A stretch of 41,401 bases of DNA, from NCBI GenBank assembly GCA_020060765.1, contig JAGUZQ010000029.1:1-41401 (forward strand). The letters run 5' to 3'. How positions within the stretch are numbered: the first letter of the stretch is position 1; the number at the start of each line of letters is the position of its first letter. The notes beneath the pieces are model-generated. The model ran no database searches, was not told the origin of the DNA, and saw only the letters and a list, made by a program, of their open reading frames with translations. Source of the DNA: Planctomycetota bacterium (GTDB lineage: Bacteria; Planctomycetota; SZUA-567). Below, piece by piece: positions 7,658 through 14,945 of this stretch. Position numbers and translations under genes: made by a program.

Positions 7658-8920
7658 ATGCAGACCTACGACAACAGTGAACCCAAGGTGGAAAACAAGC
7701 TGATCCGGCTGCTGGTGTGCTTCGGCCTGCTGGCTCTCGGCGGCGGCGGGGCGGCGTATTACATCATCACCAAGCCGGTGGCGCAGAAGAAGCCGCGCCC
7801 GCGCGGCGCGACCGTGGTGGAAGTGGCCAAACTGACGCCAGTCACCCGCCCGGCGTTTCTCAGCGCGGCGGGAACGGTGGCGGCGGCGAAGGAAATCATG
7901 CTGCAGCCGCGCGTCGCGGGGGAAGTGGTGGAAGTGTCGCCCGAGTTCCTGCCCGGCGGTCGGTTCAAGGCGGGGGAGGTGATGCTGAAAATCGATCCCA
8001 CCGACTACCAGCTGGCGATCAAGCAGAGGCTGAGCGAAGTGGCTGCCGCGGAAAACAATCACAAGCTGGAACTGGGCAAGCAGCTCATCGCCAAGCGCGA
8101 GTGGGAAATACTGGGCAACGGCAAGCAGGCGACCGATCTCGACCGCGAGCTGGCGCTGCGGGTGCCGCATCTGAAAAATGCGGAAGCCGCCCTGGAAGCG
8201 GCGCGCTCCGCCCTGCGCAAGGCAGAGATCGACCTGGAGCGTACCGTGATCCGCGCGCCCTTTAACGGCGTCCTCCGCAGCAAGAACGCCGACCGCGGCG
8301 CCATGGTAAATACCCAGACGCAACTGGGCAGCTTCGTCGGCGCGGACGAATTCTGGGTGGAGGTTTCCGTGCCGGTCGACCGCCTGCCCTGGATCAGGAT
8401 TCCGGCCAAGGCGGGCGAGGTCGGCGCGGCGGCGAAGATAACCCTGGCCACCGCCGACAGCAAAACTTTCTCCTGGGACGGCGTCGTCATCCGCTGCGAA
8501 AGCCAGTTGGAGGAAGCGGGGCGGATGGCGCGGGTGCTGGTGGCGGTGCCTGATCCGCTGGGACTGGGCAGGGAGGAAAAGCCGCCGCTGCCGCTGCTGC
8601 TGGGCAGTTATGTTTATGTCACCATCGAAGGCAGGGTGATGGAAAACGTCTACCCCATTCCCCGCGAGGCGCTGCGCGACGGCGACACGGTCTGGCTGAT
8701 GAAGACGGGGAAGAAAACCATAACCGTCCAGGAAGAAGGAAAAGACGTAACGAAGGAAGCCAGCGACAACAAGCTGGAAATCAGGCAGGTGGAAGTGATC
8801 TGGAAAGAGCGCAAGGAAGTCTTTGTCCGCGACGGCTTTGAAGACGGAAGCCTGCTGGTGACCAGCGGCATCGCCACGCCGATTGAAGGACTGGAACTGC
8901 AAACCGAAAGCGGAAAATAA
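7658..8920 (+). CDS. RND efflux periplasmic adaptor (membrane fusion protein)
   Basis: A 420-residue adaptor linking pump and outer-membrane duct. Residues about 10-33 form an N-terminal membrane anchor (LIRLLVCFGLLALGGGGAAY). The lipoyl-like halves are visible around 65-110 (LQPRVAGEVVEVSPEF) and 195-215 (RTVIRAPFNGVLRSKNADRG), separated by an alpha-helical hairpin. Beta-barrel and membrane-proximal domains follow. The segment near 340-385 contains a charged insert (EEGKDVTKEASDNKLE) that looks more variable than usual. It starts one base after the OMF stop, and its TAA shares its last base with the pump's ATG. It acts in the periplasm as part of an envelope-spanning complex. Confidence 0.92.
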   Translation: MQTYDNSEPKVENKLIRLLVCFGLLALGGGGAAYYIITKPVAQKKPRPRGATVVEVAKLTPVTRPAFLSAAGTVAAAKEIMLQPRVAGEVVEVSPEFLPGGRFKAGEVMLKIDPTDYQLAIKQRLSEVAAAENNHKLELGKQLIAKREWEILGNGKQATDLDRELALRVPHLKNAEAALEAARSALRKAEIDLERTVIRAPFNGVLRSKNADRGAMVNTQTQLGSFVGADEFWVEVSVPVDRLPWIRIPAKAGEVGAAAKITLATADSKTFSWDGVVIRCESQLEEAGRMARVLVAVPDPLGLGREEKPPLPLLLGSYVYVTIEGRVMENVYPIPREALRDGDTVWLMKTGKKTITVQEEGKDVTKEASDNKLEIRQVEVIWKERKEVFVRDGFEDGSLLVTSGIATPIEGLELQTESGK

Positions 8921-11900
8921 TGAACAACCCCCATGAATATCCCACGCCCCGCGGCGCAATCGCCTGGATGGCGGAGAACTCCGTCGCGTCCAACCTGCTG
9001 ATGATCGTGCTGCTGCTGGGCGGGTTGATGACGGTGTTACGCATCAAGCAGGAAGTGTTTCCCGACTTCGACATGGACATGGTTACCGTCACCGTCGCCT
9101 ATCCGGGCGCCAGCCCCGAGGAAGTGGAACAGGGCATCATCCTCGCGGTGGAGGAAGCGGTGCGCGGCCTGGACGGCGTGAAGGAAGTCAGCTCAGTCGC
9201 CAGCGAAGGCGTGGGCGTGGTGACGGTCGAATTGCTGGAAGGCCAGGACAACCAGAAAATCGCCCAGGACGTCGAGCAGGAAGTGAACCGCATCACCTCC
9301 TTTCCCGAGGACGCGGAAAGCCCGCAGGTGGTGCTGGTAACGCACCGCCGCCGGGTGCTGTCGCTGGTGCTCTACGGCGACCAGGATCGGCGCGTATTGC
9401 ACGAGTTGGCAGAGCGCACCCGCGACGACCTCCTGCTGATGGACAACATTACCCAGGTCGACGTCACCGGCCTGCCCGATCTGGAAATCAGCGTCGAGGT
9501 GCCGAAGGAAAAACTGCGCGAATACGGCCTCACCCTCCAGGACGTGGCTGCGAAAGTCAGAGCCGCCTCGCTCGACCTGCCTGGCGGCGGTATCAAGACC
9601 GAAGGCGGGGAAATCCTGCTGCGGATGAAGGAGAAGCGCGACTACGGCAGGCAGTTTGCCAGCATCCCCATTTTCAGCGGCAACGACGGCACGGAAGTCC
9701 TGCTGAGCGACATCGCCACCGTTGTCGACGGGTTCGAGGACTCCGACACCTTCGGCACCTTCAACGGCAAGCCGGGAGTGCTGCTGGAAATCTACCGCGT
9801 GGGCAACCAGACCCCGATCCAGGTTTCCGACGCCGCGAAACAATACATGGAGGAACACCGCGCCCAACTGCCGCCGGGGGTGGAGATGGCCATCCAGTCC
9901 GACAGCTCCGACGTCTACCGCCAGCGCGTCGACCTGCTGATCCGCAACGGCCGCATCGGGCTGATACTGGTGTTCCTGATGCTGGGGCTGTTCCTGGAAC
10001 TGCGCCTGGCGTTCTGGGTGACGATGGGCATTCCGGTTTCGTTCCTGGGCACCTTCCTGTTTCTTCCCGCCATCGGCGTTACCATTAATATGATTTCACT
10101 GTTCGCGTTCCTGATCGCGCTGGGCATCGTGGTGGATGACGCGATCGTGGTGGGCGAAAACATCTACCAGCGCCACCAGAACGGCGAGCCGTTCCTGCGC
10201 GCGTCCAAAACCGGCGCGGCGGAAATCACCATGCCGGTGGTGTTCAGCATCCTGACCAACATTGTTGCCTTCGTGCCGCTGCTGTTCATGCCCGGCATCA
10301 TGGGCAAGATTTTCAAGAACATCCCGCTGGTGGTGATAACGGTGTTTCTGATGTCGCTGATGGAAAGCCTCTTCATCCTCCCCGCGCATCTGGGCCATCA
10401 CAAGGACAAGAAGCGCACCCGCCTGGGCGAAAAAATTCACGCCCAGCAACAGCGCTTCAGTCATTGGTTCCTCCACATGGTGCGCGATTATTACGGCCCT
10501 TTCCTCGCGCGCGTCCTGCGCAACCGCTACGTCACCGTGTCGGTCGGGATCATGATCATGGCGCTGGCGGTGGGCTATGTCAAAAGCGGGCGCATGGGCA
10601 TGACCACCTTTCCCAAGATCGAGTCCGACCGGGCGGAAGTCAACGTCACCCTGCCCTACGGCTCGGCGGTGGAAAAGACCAAGGCGGTCTGCGACCGGCT
10701 GGTTGCCTCCGCCCAGCTGGTGGTGGCGGAAAACGGCGGCGACCAACTGTGCGAAGGCATCTTCGCCAGGATCGAAGCCAACACCTGCGAGGTGCGGGTC
10801 TATCTGACTGATCCCGAGGTCAGAACGAAAAGCACCAAGGAAGTGGTCGATCTCTGGCGCGATAAGACGGGAAAAATCGCGGGGCTGGAAATCATCTCCT
10901 TCGCCTCCGACGCGGGCGGCCCCGGCAGCGGCGCGTCGCTGTCGCTGGAACTGGCGCACAAGAAAATCGACGTGCTGGAAAGCGCGGCGGGGGAACTGGC
11001 CGACGCCCTCGGTCAATTTCCCAACGTCAAGGACATCGACGACGGCTTCTCCCCCGGCAAGCGGCAATACGACTTCAAGCTGCTGCCCGCCGGGCGCAGT
11101 CTGGGTTTGACCGCCGAGTCGGTCGCCCGCCAGGTCAGAAGCGCCTTCTACGGCGCGGAAGCCAGGCGCCAGCAGCGCGGCCGGAGCGAAGTCAAGGTCA
11201 TGGTCAGGCTGCCCAAAAGCCAGCGCGTGGAGGAATATGACCTGGAAGAGATGATGATTCTCGCTCCCAACGGCGCGGAGATTCCCCTGTCGCAGGCGGT
11301 CAGCATCGAGCGTGGGCGCGCCTACACCTCCATCAAGCGCCGGGAAGGAAAACGCACCATCCTGGTCAGCGCCGACGTCGACCCCAGGCCGAAAACCGAC
11401 GAGGTCATGGCGGCGCTGGAGGAATCCTCCCTGCCGGATATCGTCGCCCGGCATCCCGGCCTCAGCTACGGCTCCGAGGGCAGGCAGAAAGACATGGAGG
11501 AAAGCATCGCCAGCCTGGGTTCGGGCTTCGTCATCGCCATGCTCGCGATCTACGCCCTGCTGGCGGTGCCGTTCAAAAGTTACGTCCAGCCGGTAATCAT
11601 CATGGTCAGCATTCCTTTCGGGTTGGTCGGCGCGGTGCTGGGGCATCTGCTGATGGGCTACAGCCTGAGCGTGATGAGCCTGATGGGTGTGGTCGCGCTG
11701 TCGGGGGTGGTGGTCAACGACTCGCTGATCCTGATCGAATTCGCCAACCGCGAGGTCGAAAACGGCGCCAATCCCCACGAAGCCATCAGCCTGGCGGGCG
11801 TGCGCCGCTTCCGGCCGATCATGCTTACCACCATCACCACTTTCGGCGGCCTGGCCCCCATGATTTTCGAAACTTCCCGGCAGGCGCGCTTCCTCATCCC

Positions 11901-12024
11901 CATGGCGCTGTCGCTGGGCTACGGCATCCTGTTCGCCACGGCGATTTCACTTATCCTCGTGCCCTGTCTCTATCTGATTGTTGAAGATATTAAAAATTTG
12001 TTTAGTAAAAGTTTGAAGCAGTAG
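8920..12024 (+). CDS. RND multidrug efflux pump, AcrB/HAE-1-like
   Basis: An inner-membrane proton-driven pump of 1034 residues, a typical length. It has the twofold RND plan: TM1 at about 23-41, a first large periplasmic loop to about 340, a block of five TM helices, a second loop at about 565-860, and a final TM block. The TM4 proton-relay pair is intact in LGIVVDDAIVVGENIYQRH (Asp406/Asp407). The TM10 motif reads GVVVNDSLILIEFANRE, with Asn where AcrB has Lys, as in several other RND subgroups. It probably exports drugs, bile-acid-like or other amphipathic compounds, but the substrate cannot be read. It is the last gene of the four-gene operon. The intergenic region to the next gene (12025-12263) is AT-rich with no clear hairpin terminator. 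Confidence 0.93.
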   Translation: MNNPHEYPTPRGAIAWMAENSVASNLLMIVLLLGGLMTVLRIKQEVFPDFDMDMVTVTVAYPGASPEEVEQGIILAVEEAVRGLDGVKEVSSVASEGVGVVTVELLEGQDNQKIAQDVEQEVNRITSFPEDAESPQVVLVTHRRRVLSLVLYGDQDRRVLHELAERTRDDLLLMDNITQVDVTGLPDLEISVEVPKEKLREYGLTLQDVAAKVRAASLDLPGGGIKTEGGEILLRMKEKRDYGRQFASIPIFSGNDGTEVLLSDIATVVDGFEDSDTFGTFNGKPGVLLEIYRVGNQTPIQVSDAAKQYMEEHRAQLPPGVEMAIQSDSSDVYRQRVDLLIRNGRIGLILVFLMLGLFLELRLAFWVTMGIPVSFLGTFLFLPAIGVTINMISLFAFLIALGIVVDDAIVVGENIYQRHQNGEPFLRASKTGAAEITMPVVFSILTNIVAFVPLLFMPGIMGKIFKNIPLVVITVFLMSLMESLFILPAHLGHHKDKKRTRLGEKIHAQQQRFSHWFLHMVRDYYGPFLARVLRNRYVTVSVGIMIMALAVGYVKSGRMGMTTFPKIESDRAEVNVTLPYGSAVEKTKAVCDRLVASAQLVVAENGGDQLCEGIFARIEANTCEVRVYLTDPEVRTKSTKEVVDLWRDKTGKIAGLEIISFASDAGGPGSGASLSLELAHKKIDVLESAAGELADALGQFPNVKDIDDGFSPGKRQYDFKLLPAGRSLGLTAESVARQVRSAFYGAEARRQQRGRSEVKVMVRLPKSQRVEEYDLEEMMILAPNGAEIPLSQAVSIERGRAYTSIKRREGKRTILVSADVDPRPKTDEVMAALEESSLPDIVARHPGLSYGSEGRQKDMEESIASLGSGFVIAMLAIYALLAVPFKSYVQPVIIMVSIPFGLVGAVLGHLLMGYSLSVMSLMGVVALSGVVVNDSLILIEFANREVENGANPHEAISLAGVRRFRPIMLTTITTFGGLAPMIFETSRQARFLIPMALSLGYGILFATAISLILVPCLYLIVEDIKNLFSKSLKQ

Positions 12025-12263
12025 TGGAAATATATTTTTCTTTTTCGTGTATTTTTTATGTTTTTTCGAGACATTCGAGAAATTCGTCCTTGACAGAATT
12101 TAATAAATAACGTAGTCTTCTTTCCGGTAGTGGTGCCAGTAATTTTGGGCGGGATAAGTTTTCCCGACAATATCCCCGAATTATCTAGCTGCCTAGATTA
12201 TTTACGATATTGTCAAAAAACTTTAACCGTTTGATTTAGGCAAACACCAGGGAGGGAAGACTT

Positions 12264-12722
12264 ATGGTCGTTCAACTGCTTAAAAGACTCTTGTCGCCGA
12301 AGAAAAAAAGCCTGCGTAAAGTTCTGATTGTCGACCCCGAGGACAGTCTGCGGGAACTGCTGACGGTATATCTCGAATCGATGGATTGCGAAGTGCAGAC
12401 TTTATCCTCTCCCGTCGAGGCGGTGAAACTGCTGGAATCGGGCGAGCAGTTCCGGCTGACGGTAATTTCCCTGGTCACTCAGACCGGCACGGCTTTGCCT
12501 TTTGTCAAGAAGCTGCGCGAGATCAAGCAGGCGAAAAAGCTGCCTGCGATTCTCATTGGCGATAAGGTGCCGCACGCCACCCTCAACGGCATCAGCGAAC
12601 AGGTCGAACGCCTGGAAGTGATGACCAAGCCGATCAAGATGAAACTCTTCCGGGAACTGGTGGAAGAGGCGCTGCGCACCGGTTTCAGCAGCGGCAAGGT
12701 CTCGGAACATACGCCCCGGTGA
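12264..12722 (+). CDS. Pseudo-receiver (CheY-like) protein without phospho-acceptor Asp
   Basis: A 152-residue stand-alone protein preceded by GGGAGG. Residues about 17-135 follow the receiver fold: an acidic pocket at the end of beta1 (KVLIVDPED, Asp24 and Glu26) and the conserved Lys-Pro of beta5 (MTKPIK, Lys122). At the end of beta3, where the phosphorylated Asp should be, it reads RLTVISLVTQ with Ser69. It therefore probably cannot be phosphorylated in the usual way and may signal by protein binding. The N-terminus has a basic amphipathic stretch (QLLKRLLSPKKKSLRK) that could bind membrane or nucleic acid. It is flanked by its own terminator and has no kinase nearby, so its partner is unknown. 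Confidence 0.75.
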   Translation: MVVQLLKRLLSPKKKSLRKVLIVDPEDSLRELLTVYLESMDCEVQTLSSPVEAVKLLESGEQFRLTVISLVTQTGTALPFVKKLREIKQAKKLPAILIGDKVPHATLNGISEQVERLEVMTKPIKMKLFRELVEEALRTGFSSGKVSEHTPR

Positions 12723-12745
12723 GGGCAACAGACATGTCATGCAAA

Positions 12746-12778
12746 ACGCCGTCCGTGAACCGGACGGCGTTTTTTTTT
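12746..12778 (+). terminator. Rho-independent terminator after the pseudo-receiver gene
   Basis: A perfect 10-bp stem, ACGCCGTCCG/CGGACGGCGT, with the 5-nt loop TGAAC is followed by eight or nine T residues. It lies 24 bp after the stop codon and is the clearest intrinsic terminator in the window. Confidence 0.93.
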
Positions 12779-12830
12779 GTGTGAAACTCCCTTCCCCGCG
12801 ATCAATTTTCCTGTTTCACCCAGAAATAAT

Positions 12831-12859
12831 TTGACAAACATCGGCTAATGCAATATATT
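12831..12859 (+). promoter_or_regulatory. Sigma70-type promoter of the IclR gene
   Basis: TTGACA (12831-12836) matches the -35 consensus exactly. After exactly 17 bp comes TATATT (12854-12859), five of six matches to the -10 consensus. It lies about 35 bp before the IclR ATG and is the best-matching promoter found here. Confidence 0.8.
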
Positions 12860-12879
12860 AGAATTGTATTCAAATATAT
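12853..12879. promoter_or_regulatory. 27-bp palindromic operator over the -10 box
   Basis: The left arm, ATATATTAGAAT (12853-12864), and the right arm, ATTCAAATATAT (12868-12879), are reverse complements at 11 of 12 positions around a 3-bp centre. The palindrome covers the -10 box and the expected transcription start, so bound protein would block transcription. IclR-family proteins commonly repress their own genes from such sites. A possible half-site (ATATATTGATAG) occurs near 13630, before the next gene. Confidence 0.6.
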
Positions 12880-12894
12880 GGAATAAGGAAGGCT

Positions 12895-13623
12895 ATGGAA
12901 CCGTCAAGTATTGAAAAAGCGTGCAAAATCCTGTTATTGTTGTCCGAGGTGGATGATAAACCGCTCAGTTTGGGTGAAATCGCCGAACTTATGGCGATGA
13001 ACTCATCCACCTGCGCCTATATGATGAAATGCCTGTTGCGTTGCGGTCTGGCCGAACAGGATGGCCCGCGCAAGGGATACCGGCTCGGCTCCGTGGCGTT
13101 CAGCATTACGCGTAACGGCCCGTATCGGAAGGATATCGTGCGGAAGGCGCAACCCTTCATGGAAGAGCTGGCCGTGGAGATAAACGAAACCATTATCCTG
13201 GTCGGGATCCACCAAGGTTTGCGCATTTTGCTGCACATCATCGACGGTAACCCCGAAGTGAAAATGCGCCGGGATAAATTGCTTCTGCCAGGCACTTATG
13301 CAACCGCCACCGGCAAACTGCTTTTGGCTCATCTTCCTCTCGAAGAGAGGCTGCGCTGGCTTCGCGAGTTAGGCGAAAACGAAAAACGCGACGAGATTGA
13401 AGCGGAGTTCGCGCGCATTCGCGCCGACGGTTGCTGTGTTCTGAATGCGCCGCTGAGCCAATTTGTACAGGTCGCCTTTCCCGTCCGCGAAGGCGAAGAG
13501 GTGGCGGCGGCGCTGGCGGTTCCCGTACCGCGGCAGCGGTTCGAGAACACGGAACGCGACGACATTATTGCCTGCGCCCGGAGGACGGCGGAAAAAATCG
13601 GCAAATCACTTGCGGCAACATAA
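12895..13623 (+). CDS. IclR-family transcriptional regulator
   Basis: A 242-residue regulator. Residues about 4-65 form the IclR winged helix (IEKACKILLLLSE, LSLGEIAELMAMNSSTCAYM, KGYRLGS). Residues about 75-240 are the effector domain, with typical segments LLLPGTYATATGKLLLAHLP and DGCCVLNAPLSQFVQVAFPV. The ATG follows AAGGAAGG. Family members often control aromatic, sugar-acid or pectin-derived (KdgR) metabolism. The adjacent downstream toroid gene, 35 bp away on the same strand, is the likely target. The gene has a strong promoter with a palindrome over its -10 region, which suggests autoregulation. The effector is unknown, although a sugar acid would fit the eda gene elsewhere in the window. 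Confidence 0.9.
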   Translation: MEPSSIEKACKILLLLSEVDDKPLSLGEIAELMAMNSSTCAYMMKCLLRCGLAEQDGPRKGYRLGSVAFSITRNGPYRKDIVRKAQPFMEELAVEINETIILVGIHQGLRILLHIIDGNPEVKMRRDKLLLPGTYATATGKLLLAHLPLEERLRWLRELGENEKRDEIEAEFARIRADGCCVLNAPLSQFVQVAFPVREGEEVAAALAVPVPRQRFENTERDDIIACARRTAEKIGKSLAAT

Positions 13624-13658
13624 ACGGAATATATTGATAGCGCTAATGGGAGATTCGT

Positions 13659-14933
13659 ATGGATATGCTTGCGGAGAGTCAAACGCTTGATCCCGGCGAA
13701 GCGTTGAGAATGTACTGCGATTGGTTACTGGCGAGGCGCACCGAGGAACCGTTTTTCAAATGCGTTGAGAAAGAAGTCCCGCAATATGAATGGTATATGA
13801 TTTTCTACCCGTTACGCACGCTGCTGCACGGCTATCGCATTCTGGGAGACAAGTGCTATCTCGAAGCCGCGCTTCCCTGCCTGGACGCCTACGTTTCAGA
13901 GCAGTTGCCCAACGGCGGATTTACCTCCAACTTCCGCCAATGTCCGACGTCGCGGCTGGACAAGCGCGAGTTTCAGGAAATCGTGCGCCAGGGCAGGGTC
14001 AATCTCGCCGACGCTGGCTCCAACGTGGCGGGGTTGATCCAGGCCGCCGCCTGCGCGGAAGGCGAACGGAAAACACGCTATCTCGAAGCGGCGCGGAGAT
14101 GGTTTGACGAGTGGGCGACAATCTGGGCGCTTCCGGACGGAGCCTACGGCAACGGCATCTGGTACGGTCACAAGATCAACGCGCCCTATACCATGGCTAT
14201 GAGCAACGTCGCTACCGCTTTTTCCATGTTCTACCGGGTGACCGGGGAAAGCGAATATCGAACCCATGCCGAGAATTGTATGCGTTTTCAATGCCAGAAG
14301 CATTGGCTCGATGACGGTCGTCCGGTAAACCTGAGCGTCTATCCCCTGCCGTGCGAGTATGCAATCGATGATTATTCCCGCATTTTTTACCTGTTAGAGG
14401 GTTTATGCTGGACACACTCGGTCACGGAGGACGTAGAGCTGAAACAACTGATAGAATCTCGGCTCAAGGCCTGGGTGTCTGGCGAAAACGGCATTCTTTC
14501 TCAATGGGAATGCGGTTGGTTTAACTTCAACTCGACTGATAATTTCCCGCATCCCGGCGCGTGGGACAACCGGCTCCCCATCCTCGACGAGACAGACGAG
14601 GAGCGCGTCAGGCGAAGGAAATTCCTGCCTTCTTCCCGGCTCGGTATCCGCCTCTTCTGGGAACTGGCAAAAAGCTGCGGCATACCGCACGGGCTGGCGT
14701 ATTGCGCCCGCCGCGTAACTGCTGACGCCAAACTGGCAGGCATTGTCGAGCAGGCGGTTCAATTTCTCTGCACGCCGAGAGACGCCAGGATGGCTGGCGT
14801 CATGTCGGATACGAATCGCTCATATGGCGCGTTCGCCGTGCAGGCGACGGGGTTTGCCGGCCTGTCGCTGGCCGAGGCGATCAGGCCGGGCAGCGTATTT
14901 CTCGATTCGGAAAACAAATTTTTCCTTAATTAA
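13659..14933 (+). CDS. Predicted six-hairpin (alpha/alpha)6 carbohydrate-active protein
   Basis: A 424-residue cytoplasmic protein with no signal peptide. It is rich in helical pairs carrying aromatic residues (YEWYMIFYPLRTLLHGYRIL, AAACAEGERKTRYLEAARRW, NGIWYGHKINAPYTMAMSN), the pattern of six-hairpin glycosidases such as unsaturated glucuronyl hydrolases or epimerase-like toroids. I see no family-defining catalytic motif, so the reaction is open. The ATG follows GGGAG by about 7 bases. It lies 35 bp after the IclR gene and probably shares its transcript. It converges with the alpha-galactosidase gene, with only 12 bp between the two stop codons and no visible terminator there. It shares no obvious local similarity with the larger toroid protein at 2417-4321. 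Confidence 0.55.
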   Translation: MDMLAESQTLDPGEALRMYCDWLLARRTEEPFFKCVEKEVPQYEWYMIFYPLRTLLHGYRILGDKCYLEAALPCLDAYVSEQLPNGGFTSNFRQCPTSRLDKREFQEIVRQGRVNLADAGSNVAGLIQAAACAEGERKTRYLEAARRWFDEWATIWALPDGAYGNGIWYGHKINAPYTMAMSNVATAFSMFYRVTGESEYRTHAENCMRFQCQKHWLDDGRPVNLSVYPLPCEYAIDDYSRIFYLLEGLCWTHSVTEDVELKQLIESRLKAWVSGENGILSQWECGWFNFNSTDNFPHPGAWDNRLPILDETDEERVRRRKFLPSSRLGIRLFWELAKSCGIPHGLAYCARRVTADAKLAGIVEQAVQFLCTPRDARMAGVMSDTNRSYGAFAVQATGFAGLSLAEAIRPGSVFLDSENKFFLN

Positions 14934-14945
14934 ACCGTATTGGCG

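Noticed and set aside
10096..11778. Long minus-strand frame (about 560 residues) opposite the RND pump
   Set aside because: The product is His/Gln/Asp-rich with no domain, and the plus strand encodes a full RND pump. It is an antisense shadow.
12090..12118. TTGACA before the pseudo-receiver gene as a promoter
   Set aside because: No acceptable -10 box lies 16-18 bp downstream (TAGTCT at best), and it is about 150 bp from the gene.
12182..12198. ATCTAG/CTAGAT palindrome before the pseudo-receiver gene
   Set aside because: Only a 6-bp arm in an AT-rich stretch and not placed over a recognisable promoter.
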